Assembly (NCBI GenBank): GCA_018604165.1
Contig: CP075895.1
Coordinates: 1,511,501 to 1,575,500 of the forward strand
DNA: 64,000 nt
Reading direction: 5' to 3'
DNA from: Chitinophagaceae bacterium LGM1
Lineage (GTDB): Bacteria; Bacteroidota; Bacteroidia; Chitinophagales; Chitinophagaceae
In this document: piece by piece, positions 37,398 through 45,367 of the stretch
Layout of the letters: each line of letters opens with the position of its first letter
Numbering within the stretch: position 1 is the first letter of the stretch
Program-made: the position numbers and the translations under genes
The notes under the pieces: model-generated
What the model was told of the DNA's origin: nothing
Seen by the model: the letters and a program-made list of their open reading frames with translations, nothing else
Database searches by the model: none

Positions 37398-38744
37398 TTA
37401 TTTTTTGCGGAAGAAGATGCGTATAGGCACACCGCTGAAGTTGTAATGGCTACGCAATTTATTTTCAAGAAAGTTTCTGTAAGAGTCTTTGATAGAGTCG
37501 GGGTTATTTGCAAAAAAAGCAAATGATGGCACAGCCGTTGGCAGTTGCTGTACGAACTTGATGCTCACATTGTTGCCACGCGACATTGGGGGCGGGTAGT
37601 GTTTTATTTCTGCCAGCATCGTATCGTTGAGTTTGGATGTAGTGATGCGACGTTGTTTGTTTTCATACACCTCTATGGCTTTTTCCATTGCCTGAAAAAT
37701 ACGCTTCTTGTCTTTGGCAGAAACGAATATGATAGGCACATCACTAAACGGTGCTATTTTTTGCTTGATGATTTTCTCATAGTCGCGGGCGGTGTTGGTT
37801 TCTTTCTCCATCAGGTCCCATTTGTTTACCAATATCACTACACCCTTGCCTTTGCGTGTTGCAAGGCTGAAGATATTTACGTCTTGTGCCGTCATGCCCT
37901 GCTCGGCATCTACCAGCATCAGGCATACATCTGCCTCGTCCATAGCACGTATGGCGCGTATTACGGAGTAGAACTCAAGATCTTCGTGTACATTTTTCTT
38001 TTTGCGCAGCCCGGCAGTGTCTATCAGCACAAACTCTTTACCGAACTGATTGTAGTGTGTATGTATCGTGTCGCGCGTAGTACCGGGTATGTCCGATACG
38101 ATGGTGCGTTCTTCGCCCACCAATGCATTCAGCAGTGTAGATTTACCAGCGTTCGGCTGGCCAATAATCGCAAACTTGGGGATGGTTGTTTCTTCGTAGG
38201 TTATTTCATTACCGTCCTCGTCATACTGCACCTCTTTCTTTTCCTGCTCGGGTATGTGTTTGGTTATTTCGTCCAACAATTCGCCACTACCACTACCCGA
38301 TATGGATGATACGAAATAAGTATTGTCAAAGCCTAATGAGTAAAACTCGGTAGCCAACAAAGAGCGTTCCGCATTATCCACCTTGTTCACCACCAGCAAT
38401 ACGGGTTTTGAGGAACGGCGCAGTATATTAGCCATATCCTCATCTTGGTCAGTAATGCCGGTAACGGTATCGCAAACAAATAATAAAAGATTTGCTTCGT
38501 CAACGGCTATTTGTACCTGCTTACGTATTTCTTTTTCAAATACATCGTCCGATTTGGCTACAAAACCGCCTGTGTCTATCACATTAAAAGTTTTGCCATT
38601 CCAATCGGCAACACCATACTGGCGGTCGCGGGTTACGCCGCTCACGTCATCCACAATCGCCTTACGCTGCTCCAGCAACCTATTGAACAAGGTTGATTTA
38701 CCAACATTGGGTCTACCTACTATCGCTACCGTAAATCCGGGCAT
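37398..38744 (-). CDS. der: ribosome biogenesis GTPase Der (EngA)
   Basis: A 448-residue protein with two tandem GTPase domains, unique to Der. The first has GRPNVGKST (about 10-18), DTGGF and NKVD; the second has GQPNAGKST (about 193-201), DTAGLRKK and NKWD. A C-terminal KH-like domain (PPPMSRGNNVSIKFVQQLPT) follows. It acts in 50S subunit maturation. Length and domain order are normal. Upstream gene of a der-rimO pair. Confidence 0.96.
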   Translation of the reverse strand: MPGFTVAIVGRPNVGKSTLFNRLLEQRKAIVDDVSGVTRDRQYGVADWNGKTFNVIDTGGFVAKSDDVFEKEIRKQVQIAVDEANLLLFVCDTVTGITDQDEDMANILRRSSKPVLLVVNKVDNAERSLLATEFYSLGFDNTYFVSSISGSGSGELLDEITKHIPEQEKKEVQYDEDGNEITYEETTIPKFAIIGQPNAGKSTLLNALVGEERTIVSDIPGTTRDTIHTHYNQFGKEFVLIDTAGLRKKKNVHEDLEFYSVIRAIRAMDEADVCLMLVDAEQGMTAQDVNIFSLATRKGKGVVILVNKWDLMEKETNTARDYEKIIKQKIAPFSDVPIIFVSAKDKKRIFQAMEKAIEVYENKQRRITTSKLNDTMLAEIKHYPPPMSRGNNVSIKFVQQLPTAVPSFAFFANNPDSIKDSYRNFLENKLRSHYNFSGVPIRIFFRKK

Positions 38745-38862
38745 ATCCTAAAATTAGCCGGCAAAGATACTATTATAATGGCAGCTATACGTATTCTATG
38801 ACAAATAATAAACAGACGTAAATAATACGTATTTTTAACCTTCGCATAATACATTCTTAATA

Positions 38863-40779
38863 ATGAAGAAAATCTTACTACTTGCTTTATTGGCTCTTAC
38901 TATCCATACAGGCGCAAAAGCCGCTAATGGCGATACTACTTGGGTACAAGCGCATAGTGATATATGGCTTGATCATTACGGGGCACATGATACGATGGTA
39001 AACTTCCCGGATGGTAGCCTCAGCTATCGCCGTGTATATATGGTGTGGACGCTCGGTAAGTACCAATGCCCCGGTAGCCCGCAATATTGCGGAGACTGGG
39101 ACTATACCGTTAATACTTATTTACTCACAAAAACAGGCGATACAGTAGAATTAGGGCGTTACATAACACCGTATGCCAACGCAGGCTCTCCTCGTACACC
39201 TTGGACATGGAAGCAACGATATATATTCGACGTAACCGATTATTATACCTTGCTGAAAGACAGCGCCACAGTTCGTATTAATTATTCAGGCTACTCATGG
39301 GGTTTTACTGCAAACGTAAAATTTGCATTTGTTGAAGGTACACCTGCCAGAAATGTGTTGGGTATAAACCGCCTTTGGAACGGGTACTTTAACTATGGTG
39401 GCGCATCGCCTATTGACAATGCTGTAACGCAAAAATCACTTACTGCGCCTAATAATACACAGTTTGCTGAAATGAAATTTATTGTATCAGGTCATGGCTC
39501 TGACCAAAATTACTGCTCTGAATTTTGTAAGAAGTATTATCAGGTAAAGCTCAATGGTACAAACATAGAACAGAAAGATATGTGGAGAGATAATTGCGGT
39601 AAAAATCATATGTACCCACAATCGGGTACTTGGGTGTACGACCGTGGAAACTGGTGTCCTGGAGATATTGTTTTTCATAACACGCACAAGCTGAATGGCG
39701 TAACAGGTAGCAGCAATTTTGATGTAGATGTAGATTTTGAGCCATATACCAGCCCAAATGGCGGTGCAGGCTTTGGGGTATATGGTGCAGTATTTTATTA
39801 TGGTGCATACAATCGTACAAAAGATGCTTCGCTGGAAGATATTATAGCACCATCTAACCATGAAACCCATTTCAGAGAAAATCCTTGTGGAGGCAAGCCA
39901 ATCATTGAAGTGATGAATAGTGGTGCAAACGCCATCACAAGTATGAAAATTGAATATGGTGTTGACGGAGGAGCTCAGTATACTTATACTTGGTCTGGCA
40001 GTATTGCTTTTATGGAAAAAATAAAAATCACACTACCGGAAATAATTGAAATAAGAAAGGCAATAGGCAGCAACAATGGGTTTACAGCCCAAATACTGGA
40101 AGTAAATGGTAGTGCTGATGAGGAATCAACTAACAATCAACTAAAATCAAATTTTACAGCAGCACCTATGTGGCCAATGGCAGTTAGAGTGAATTTTAAG
40201 ACAAATAATAAAGTAAATGAAACAAGGTGGAAAATAGTAGATGGATTAGGTAATACAGTTGCGCAAAGGCAAGGTGCTGGTGCAAACATAACTTATGTAG
40301 ATACTGTGAGATTCGGTCCCGGGTCATATAAATTGATTGTAGAAGATGATGGCTGTGACGGTTTGTCTTGGTGGGCAAACTCAGCGGCAGGCACAGGTCA
40401 GGTTAGTGTAAGGCCTTTGAATAGCTCTATTCCTTATGTATTAACTGGTCATTTTAATGGCGATTTCGGTTGTGGGTTCACGCAAGAATTTACAGCGTAC
40501 TGGCCTACAGGTATTGAAAATACTACGGTTGATGCTACAGGTATAGATATATATCCTAACCCGGCTACAAATGCAACTACCATTGAGTTGACTGGAAATA
40601 AAGTGGATGGCAATATCGTATTAACTGATATGACAGGTAGAGTAGTATTGCATCAAAAAGCAATGGGTTCTACTAACAGCATTAATACGGCTGCATTGAG
40701 CAATGGTGTGTATAATGTATCATATCAGGCAACAGATGGTAGTACCAAGTTGCAAACGAAGCTGGTAATAGCTAAATAG
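38863..40779 (+). CDS. secreted PNGase F-like protein with T9SS type A tail
   Basis: A 638-residue exported protein. After the signal peptide (about 1-20), residues 20-330 resemble peptide-N4-(N-acetyl-beta-glucosaminyl)asparagine amidase F, which removes N-glycans from glycoproteins. Family marks are CGDWDYTVNTYL and LGRYITPYANAG in the first barrel, and CSEFCKKYYQVKLNG plus WVYDRGNWCPGDIVFH in the second. The WD aspartate and the SEFC glutamate line up with catalytic Asp60 and Glu206 of PNGase F; the position of Glu118 appears not conserved, so activity is uncertain. A middle region (about 345-550) has unknown folds, and the last 80 residues are a sorting tail starting IDIYPNPATN. The gene is alone and followed by a hairpin. 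Confidence 0.82.
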   Translation: MKKILLLALLALTIHTGAKAANGDTTWVQAHSDIWLDHYGAHDTMVNFPDGSLSYRRVYMVWTLGKYQCPGSPQYCGDWDYTVNTYLLTKTGDTVELGRYITPYANAGSPRTPWTWKQRYIFDVTDYYTLLKDSATVRINYSGYSWGFTANVKFAFVEGTPARNVLGINRLWNGYFNYGGASPIDNAVTQKSLTAPNNTQFAEMKFIVSGHGSDQNYCSEFCKKYYQVKLNGTNIEQKDMWRDNCGKNHMYPQSGTWVYDRGNWCPGDIVFHNTHKLNGVTGSSNFDVDVDFEPYTSPNGGAGFGVYGAVFYYGAYNRTKDASLEDIIAPSNHETHFRENPCGGKPIIEVMNSGANAITSMKIEYGVDGGAQYTYTWSGSIAFMEKIKITLPEIIEIRKAIGSNNGFTAQILEVNGSADEESTNNQLKSNFTAAPMWPMAVRVNFKTNNKVNETRWKIVDGLGNTVAQRQGAGANITYVDTVRFGPGSYKLIVEDDGCDGLSWWANSAAGTGQVSVRPLNSSIPYVLTGHFNGDFGCGFTQEFTAYWPTGIENTTVDATGIDIYPNPATNATTIELTGNKVDGNIVLTDMTGRVVLHQKAMGSTNSINTAALSNGVYNVSYQATDGSTKLQTKLVIAK

Positions 40780-40804
40780 TAATAGTTTAATAGCATATCA
40801 AGTA

Positions 40805-40832
40805 CATAAAGGCTGCTATGGCAGCCTTTATG
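40805..40832 (+). terminator. hairpin, probable terminator, after the PNGase F-like gene
   Basis: A perfect 12-bp stem (CATAAAGGCTGC and its complement) with loop TATG. The T run is short, so termination strength is uncertain. Confidence 0.5.
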
Positions 40833-40848
40833 TATGCTTAGTCCTTTG

Positions 40849-40856
40849 TATTTTTG
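40849..40856 (+). promoter_or_regulatory. candidate -7 box (TATTTTTG) for the TPR-tilS pair
   Basis: TATTTTTG ends 8 bases before the ATG at 40865, implying a nearly leaderless transcript. Confidence 0.4.
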
Positions 40857-40864
40857 CCTTGTAT

Positions 40865-41179
40865 ATGAATGAACGCATAGAAAAACTAACAGCTTTTCTG
40901 CAAGAAAGCCCTAACGATTGTTTTCTGAACCATGCATTGGCTTTAGAACATATCAAACTGGGTGATGACGCGATGGCAAAGTCTTTGTTTGAAAAAAACA
41001 TGGCATACGATGCAGGGTATGTAGCTACTTACTATCACCTTGCCAAGTTGCTGGAGCGCACGGGCGATACGGATGCTGCCACCAAAATATATGAGCAAGG
41101 TATGCAAGCCGCGAAAGCTGCGGGCGACAACCATAGCTATAACGAACTACAAAGTGCCTACGAAGATTTAGTGTACTGA
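40865..41179 (+). CDS. small TPR-repeat protein
   Basis: A 104-residue soluble protein made of about two to three tetratricopeptide helices: FLNHALALEHIKLGDDAMAK, YVATYYHLAKLLERTGDTDA and TKIYEQGMQAAKAAGD. TPR proteins mediate protein-protein contact; the partner is unknown. I start at the ATG at 40865 rather than the TTG six bases earlier. The gene ends one base before the tilS ATG, so the two are translationally coupled and a link to tRNA modification or a shared operon is possible. Confidence 0.75.
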   Translation: MNERIEKLTAFLQESPNDCFLNHALALEHIKLGDDAMAKSLFEKNMAYDAGYVATYYHLAKLLERTGDTDAATKIYEQGMQAAKAAGDNHSYNELQSAYEDLVY

Positions 41180-41180
41180 T

Positions 41181-42512
41181 ATGAACCTGCAAGAAAAATT
41201 CGTCCGTAACTGGAAAGCTAAACGCTTTGCCGATGAGCAGCAAACCATCCTGTTGGCTGTCAGCGGTGGTAGCGACTCCATGACGATGGCGCATCTTTTC
41301 TTACAGGCAGGTTTATCGTTTGCGGTTGCACACTGCAATTTTCAGCTACGAGGCGCAGAAGCAGACAAAGACGAACAGTTGGTAAGAGACTGGTGCTTTA
41401 CCAACAACATCATCTTTCATCATACCCGTTTCGATACCGTGCAAAAAATGGAAGAGTGGGGTATGGGTGTACAGGAAACAGCCAGAGTATTGCGATACGA
41501 ATGGCTGGAACAAATACGCAAAGCACAAGGCTATAGTCATATTGCTACCGCACACCATGCCAATGATAATGTAGAAACACTGCTGATGAACCTTTTTAAA
41601 GGTACTGGTATAGCAGGGCTGCATGGCATACCATTACAAAACGAACGGATTATCCGCCCGCTGCTGTTTGCCACCAAAAAAGAAATAGAAACATTTATCG
41701 CAGCAAATAATATTGCTTACAGAGATGATGCCTCAAATGCAACGGATAATTATCTCCGCAATGCTGTCCGCCATCATATAGTGCCGGTGGTAGAAAAATG
41801 GTTTGCCGATGCGGTAGTGCAGGTAAATGAAAGCATAGAGCGTTTTGCAGAGGCAGAAATGCTATACAAAAAAACTATAGAACAAGAACGTAAAAAACTG
41901 ATTGAGCAGCGTGGTAATGATTATTATGTAGCTATACGCAAACTGCAAAAGCGAGAGCCGCTGCATACGCTTTGTTATGAGTTGTTTCGCCCGTTTGGTT
42001 TTTCATCGGCGCAAGTGCCCGATATGGTACGCTTGCTGGATGCAGAAACGGGCAAGCGGACAGACAGCACAACACACAGCATCATCCGCAACAGAGATTT
42101 CCTGATTGTTACTACAAAACAAACGTCAGCTACAGATTTTATACAAATAGAAGCAGCACCTTGTGTGGTGCATACAGAAAAAAGCCAGTTTAAGTTTGAG
42201 CTACAAGATGATGCAAAGCACATAACGCAAGATGCGGGTACTGCCTACATCAATGCCGATAAACTCACATTCCCCCTCATACTCCGTAAATGGAAACAAG
42301 GCGATTACTTTTACCCACTGGGCATGGGCATGAAGAAAAAGAAAATCAGCAAGCTACTGATAGACCATAAAATACCCCTGCACGAAAAAGAACACATCTG
42401 GGTGCTGGAAAGCGACAAGCGCATAATATGGGTAGCAGGGCTACGCCTCGATGAACGCTTTAAAGTAGCTGACAGTATGGGTAGTGTATTGGTTGTTAGA
42501 AAGACGGATTGA
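41181..42512 (+). CDS. tilS: tRNA(Ile)-lysidine synthase TilS
   Basis: A 443-residue enzyme that converts C34 of the CAU-anticodon tRNA-Ile to lysidine so that it reads AUA. The N-terminal PP-loop ATPase has SGGSDS at about 28-33, HCNFQLRGAEAD, and VQETARVLRYEWL with ATAHHANDNVETLLMN. The central and C-terminal tRNA-binding domains follow, ending with KWKQGDYFYPLGM and a KKKKISKLLIDHKIP segment. Full length. It overlaps the convergent rhomboid gene by 17 bases. Confidence 0.95.
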   Translation: MNLQEKFVRNWKAKRFADEQQTILLAVSGGSDSMTMAHLFLQAGLSFAVAHCNFQLRGAEADKDEQLVRDWCFTNNIIFHHTRFDTVQKMEEWGMGVQETARVLRYEWLEQIRKAQGYSHIATAHHANDNVETLLMNLFKGTGIAGLHGIPLQNERIIRPLLFATKKEIETFIAANNIAYRDDASNATDNYLRNAVRHHIVPVVEKWFADAVVQVNESIERFAEAEMLYKKTIEQERKKLIEQRGNDYYVAIRKLQKREPLHTLCYELFRPFGFSSAQVPDMVRLLDAETGKRTDSTTHSIIRNRDFLIVTTKQTSATDFIQIEAAPCVVHTEKSQFKFELQDDAKHITQDAGTAYINADKLTFPLILRKWKQGDYFYPLGMGMKKKKISKLLIDHKIPLHEKEHIWVLESDKRIIWVAGLRLDERFKVADSMGSVLVVRKTD

Positions 42513-43101
42513 TAAGCTGTTGAAAGAAGATTCTGCCATGTGTAGGGTCGAATAACAGTGTGAATAAGAAGCCGTACACAGCACCCCAAAAATGCGCATC
42601 GTGCCCAATATTATCTGCACCTTTTTTGCTCATGTAGGCTGAATATACAAGGTATGCTACGCCTGCAATAATGCCCGGTATTGGTATAAACCATACATAG
42701 ATTATTTGCCAGGGTGCAAAATATACAAATGCGAACAACACTGCCGATACACCACCCGAAGCACCCAGCGAGCGATAATAGCTATTGTTTTTATGCTTGG
42801 CATAAGAGGGTAGCGAACTGGCAACGATACCCGTCAGGTACATAACAGGAAACAACATGGGATGTCCTATCAAACCGTAATAACCCTCTACCTGCTGCCC
42901 GAACATATACAGTGCCAACATATTGAATGCAAGATGCATATAGTCTGCATGTATAAACCCGCAGGTAAGTACCCTGTAATATTCATTGGGTTTATCCATG
43001 CCCGCAGGCCATAGTATTAGCTTGTTCATCAGGTTGCCGTTGTTAAATGCCGCTAAGGATACAATTACGGTTATAATTACAAATATGATGGAGTAAGACA
43101 T
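42496..43101 (-). CDS. rhomboid-family intramembrane serine protease
   Basis: A 201-residue membrane protein with six hydrophobic helices. Rhomboid features are the loop/helix HADYMHLAFNMLALYMFG, the catalytic serine in GASGGVSAVLF near residue 112, and the catalytic histidine in HDAHFWGAVYGF near residue 167. It cleaves transmembrane proteins inside the bilayer; its substrate is unknown. It follows rlmH by 33 bases on the same strand. Confidence 0.9.
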   Translation of the reverse strand: MSYSIIFVIITVIVSLAAFNNGNLMNKLILWPAGMDKPNEYYRVLTCGFIHADYMHLAFNMLALYMFGQQVEGYYGLIGHPMLFPVMYLTGIVASSLPSYAKHKNNSYYRSLGASGGVSAVLFAFVYFAPWQIIYVWFIPIPGIIAGVAYLVYSAYMSKKGADNIGHDAHFWGAVYGFLFTLLFDPTHGRIFFQQLINPSF

Positions 43102-43134
43102 TTGTTCGAAATTGAAACAGCTAAGTTATATTAT

Positions 43135-43608
43135 TTACGAGTGATGATAGGGCGAATTGTTCAGTATACTGAAAGCGCGATACACCTGCTCTGCCAGCAT
43201 CAGCCTCACCATCTGGTGCGGAAAAACAAGGCTCGACAAAGACCATACCTGCTTGGCTTCCTGTTTCACTTTGTCGGTAACGCCATACGCGCCGCCTATC
43301 AACAGTACCATCGTTTTCACTCCTTGGTTCATCATCTGCTGAAACTGTTGCGCCCATTGCGGCGAGGATAACATTTTGCCTCTTTCGTCCAGCAATACAA
43401 GGTGGTGCTGTGGTTGCAGGCGTTTCAGTATCAGTTCTTCTTCCTGTAGTTTTGTTTTTTCTATATCGGTAGTGGCTGCTTTTTTGGGTGTTTGCAGTAT
43501 TACCAATTCTATGCTGTTGTAAGGCTTAATCTTCTTGAAATAATGCGCCAAACCATCAGCAATAAAAGCCTCATTTTCCTTACCAACCGACCATATTTCT
43601 ATATGCAT
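43135..43608 (-). CDS. rlmH: 23S rRNA (pseudouridine-1915-N3) methyltransferase RlmH
   Basis: A 157-residue SPOUT-class methyltransferase. It begins MHIEIWSVGKENEAFI and shows the trefoil-knot motifs LVLLDERGKMLSS, MVLLIGGAYGV (near 106) and the C-terminal SLSSLVFPHQMVRLMLAEQV. It methylates pseudouridine 1915 in helix 69 of 23S rRNA. Length is normal (155-160). Upstream partner of the rhomboid gene in a likely two-gene transcript. Confidence 0.95.
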   Translation of the reverse strand: MHIEIWSVGKENEAFIADGLAHYFKKIKPYNSIELVILQTPKKAATTDIEKTKLQEEELILKRLQPQHHLVLLDERGKMLSSPQWAQQFQQMMNQGVKTMVLLIGGAYGVTDKVKQEAKQVWSLSSLVFPHQMVRLMLAEQVYRAFSILNNSPYHHS

Positions 43609-43686
43609 ACCGTTTGCCTGTTGGTTGCCAAAATACCATATTCCGCGCTGTTTTCAGCTATAGGGTACACCTACCCGAAAAAACTA

Positions 43687-43717
43687 TTTGTAAAATGAGG
43701 CATTTGCCTTATCTTTG
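43687..43717 (+). promoter_or_regulatory. Bacteroidota-type promoter for tRNA-Arg
   Basis: TTTG at 43687-43690, a 19-base spacer and TATCTTTG at 43710-43717: identical boxes and spacing to the tRNA-Gly promoter. Confidence 0.85.
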
Positions 43718-43742
43718 CAATCCCAAATGCAAAAAAGGGAAT

Positions 43743-43816
43743 GGCTTCGTAGCTCAACTGAATAGAGCATCTGACTACGGATCAGAAGGTTTCAGGTTTG
43801 AATCCTGACGAGGTCA
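43743..43816 (+). tRNA. tRNA-Arg (anticodon ACG)
   Basis: A 74-base cloverleaf: acceptor arms GGCTTCG and CGAGGTC (with two G-U wobbles), anticodon stem TCTGA/TCAGA around CTACGGA giving ACG (read as ICG after deamination), T arm TCAGGTTTGAATCCTGA and discriminator A. The genome encodes CCA at 43817-43819. A consensus promoter lies upstream. Confidence 0.95.
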
Positions 43817-43823
43817 CCACAAC

Positions 43824-43851
43824 AAACGCCACTCATTGAGTGGCGTTTTTG
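43824..43851 (+). terminator. intrinsic terminator after tRNA-Arg
   Basis: A perfect 11-bp stem (AAACGCCACTC and its complement, loop ATT) followed by TTTTTGTTT. It can also act weakly on transcripts coming from the minus-strand tRNA-Cys. Confidence 0.85.
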
Positions 43852-43909
43852 TTTGGTTGTACACTTCATTTTTTTGGTCTTTTCATTTAAAATGAAGATA
43901 CTTAAAATG

Positions 43910-43980
43910 AGCACCCGAGCAGATTCGAACTGCTGGTCCAGCTTTTGCAGAGCTGTGCCTTACCACTTGGCCACGGGTGC
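43910..43980 (-). tRNA. tRNA-Cys (anticodon GCA)
   Basis: A 71-base cloverleaf on the minus strand: acceptor GCACCCG/CGGGTGC, anticodon stem CAGCT/AGCTG around CTGCAAA with anticodon GCA, and discriminator U, the identity base of tRNA-Cys. No CCA is encoded. It lies 10 bases after tRNA-Phe on the same strand, so both come from one precursor. Confidence 0.95.
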
Positions 43981-43990
43981 ATTTTTTTGG

Positions 43991-44063
43991 TGGTACCCTG
44001 CGGACTCGAACCGCATTTACCGGATTTTCAGTCCGGTGCATAGACCATCTCTGCCAGAGCACC
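43991..44063 (-). tRNA. tRNA-Phe (anticodon GAA)
   Basis: A 73-base minus-strand cloverleaf: acceptor GGTGCTC/GGGTACC with two wobbles, a short D stem with GG in the loop, anticodon stem CCGGA/TCCGG around CTGAAAA (anticodon GAA), T arm TGCGGTTCGAGTCCGCA and discriminator A. CCA is encoded (43988-43990 on the plus strand as TGG). Its 5' end follows directly on the T run of a strong hairpin, with no clear promoter between. Confidence 0.93.
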
Positions 44064-44099
44064 AAAAAAAATCCCCGCTAATTACAATTAGCGGGGATT
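44064..44099 (-). terminator. strong intrinsic terminator ending at the 5' end of tRNA-Phe (possible attenuator)
   Basis: A 14-bp perfect stem (44070-44083 with 44086-44099; AATCCCCGCTAATT and its complement). On the minus strand it is followed by seven T and then at once by the first base of tRNA-Phe. The 5' arm CCCCGC is also complementary to GCGGGG at 44137-44142, about 40 bases upstream in the transcript, so a competing antiterminator can form. Confidence 0.8.
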
Positions 44100-44121
44100 G
44101 AATATTTTTAAACACTTCAGT

Positions 44122-44190
44122 TTATAACATGTGTTTCCCCGCCGGTCTAAACCCGCTTTTAAAACATGATGTATATACTGTTTGTGTCAT
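44122..44190 (-). CDS. possible leader peptide of the tRNA-Phe/tRNA-Cys operon (22 aa)
   Basis: A 22-codon frame starting ATGACACAAACA and ending in TAA. Residues 7-14 read TSCFKSGF: adjacent Cys (TGT) and Phe (TTT) codons, then a second Phe codon. The operon downstream encodes tRNA-Phe and tRNA-Cys. The codons GCG GGG near its end form the arm that could pair with the terminator. A TAGTTTTG box ends only 7 bases before the ATG, so translation would be of a near-leaderless RNA. A nested frame ATG TTT TAA (Met-Phe-stop) overlaps it. This is a prediction from arrangement only. Confidence 0.35.
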   Translation of the reverse strand: MTQTVYTSCFKSGFRPAGKHML

Positions 44191-44197
44191 AATGCTA

Positions 44198-44229
44198 CAA
44201 AACTAATCTTTTTATTTTTTGTCAACAAA
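44198..44229 (-). promoter_or_regulatory. promoter candidate for the tRNA-Phe/Cys leader
   Basis: On the minus strand TTTG (44226-44229), a 20-base spacer and TAGTTTTG (44198-44205). The expected start is near 44191, about 125 bases before tRNA-Phe. Confidence 0.6.
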
Positions 44230-44276
44230 AATTTATCGCAAATCCAAATCTATCATATTTTTGTGTTCATGCCTTT

Positions 44277-44705
44277 TCATCTTTCAACACGTGGCCACTT
44301 CCAAGCGTAGCGTATAATCAGGCAAAGAAGAACAACCTCTACAACAGCACCTAATACCATGTGTATCCATGCTACTCCTTCCAGATTAAACAACATATAG
44401 GGGATATTTATCGCGGCAATAATGATGTTCGTCAGGCGGTTCGTTTTGGCTGGTAGTGCAACAGAAAGAAAAATCATGAGTGCGGGAATACTAACTGAGG
44501 CAAGTGCTGCCAGAAGAAACCCTTGTGTTATATCAAATACATAGACTCTCCCGATAAGAACATCTTCTATCATACCCGGCATATACAAGTGGAAGTAATC
44601 AATATAGATGATCAGAAACATTAAGCTCGTCCATAGCGCGGCAAGTTTTAGTTTTACATTTACTTTTACATCTTCCAGTGCACTTTGTTTTTTTAGCGTA
44701 TTCAT
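44277..44705 (-). CDS. DUF6326 family membrane protein
   Basis: A 142-residue inner-membrane protein with four hydrophobic helices. The N-terminal segment KLKLAALWTSLMFLIIYIDY and the loop LYMPGMIEDVLIGR fit the DUF6326 pattern; function unknown. I start at the ATG at 44705 because a longer frame would run into the neighbouring gene, which ends 10 bases upstream at 44716. Last gene of the minus-strand group containing the two paralogous outer-membrane proteins; the nearest terminator is the hairpin before tRNA-Phe. Confidence 0.72.
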   Translation of the reverse strand: MNTLKKQSALEDVKVNVKLKLAALWTSLMFLIIYIDYFHLYMPGMIEDVLIGRVYVFDITQGFLLAALASVSIPALMIFLSVALPAKTNRLTNIIIAAINIPYMLFNLEGVAWIHMVLGAVVEVVLLCLIIRYAWKWPRVER

Positions 44706-44715
44706 ATATTGGCAA

Positions 44716-45339
44716 TTAAAAATTATATCCGAAATGAAGTCCTGGTTCTGGTGTCCATTTTGGCCACTTGTCGTCCTTTTCTTTGAATCCTGCAGGCATT
44801 TCAGTGTAGTAAGGACGACCGGCAACACCAAGTGATGGTTCTATAAAAAATCTATCCTTCAAGAGCTTAACGTGATAGCCAATTCGGTTAGTGTTGAATA
44901 TGATGAAACCATTACCCACCTTACTACCATTGTCTTGCTTAAATGTTTGCCACATAGGCATTACATGTACCGCTACATACAGCCCTTTCCATAAATACCT
45001 TTGATAAGCCAATCCAATCCCGTATTCTCTTATATAACCGGAAAACTTCTCTTCAGGTTTTCCGTATGCTTTGTTATAAAATGGATTAATGCCAAGTGGC
45101 CAGGCATGTTTCCAGGTTATGAGTTCAAGCGAAACAACATCTTTGCTTGTAATACGATAGCCTATATTTAGTTGTGCAAACCCGGGTGGGTTTGTTGGTG
45201 ATAAATTACCTAATAAAAACAAGGTGCTGCCTACGAAACACTTTTTGTAATTACTGTCTGTTTTGGCATACTGTGCATTTGCCTGTAAGCTGCTTGCCAG
45301 CACTAAGGCAAGACCAATCTGTAAAATTTTCTTTTGCAT
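44716..45339 (-). CDS. outer-membrane-type exported protein, copy 1 of a tandem pair
   Basis: A 207-residue protein with a signal peptide (MQKKILQIGLALVLASSLQA, mature from about residue 23). The rest alternates hydrophobic and polar residues in aromatic-rich strands (FAQLNIGYRITSKDVVSLEL, GIGLAYQRYLWKGLYVAVHV, RFFIEPSLGVAGRPYY) and ends in PEPGLHFGYNF with a C-terminal Phe, as in small outer-membrane beta-barrels. It is a close paralogue of the neighbouring copy 2. Function unknown. Its upstream region carries the duplicated inverted repeat and TACTTTTG box. Confidence 0.72.
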   Translation of the reverse strand: MQKKILQIGLALVLASSLQANAQYAKTDSNYKKCFVGSTLFLLGNLSPTNPPGFAQLNIGYRITSKDVVSLELITWKHAWPLGINPFYNKAYGKPEEKFSGYIREYGIGLAYQRYLWKGLYVAVHVMPMWQTFKQDNGSKVGNGFIIFNTNRIGYHVKLLKDRFFIEPSLGVAGRPYYTEMPAGFKEKDDKWPKWTPEPGLHFGYNF

Positions 45340-45367
45340 GTCTTTTAAACGGATATTAAATGATGCT

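Noticed and set aside
44064-44192. A known housekeeping small RNA (6S, 4.5S/SRP or tmRNA)
   Set aside because: Too short for 6S or tmRNA, and it lacks the GGAAGCAG-type SRP loop and the tmRNA tRNA-like ends.
44706-44831. Longer start for the DUF6326 gene at 44831
   Set aside because: It would overlap the end of the upstream outer-membrane gene and adds residues unlike the family.
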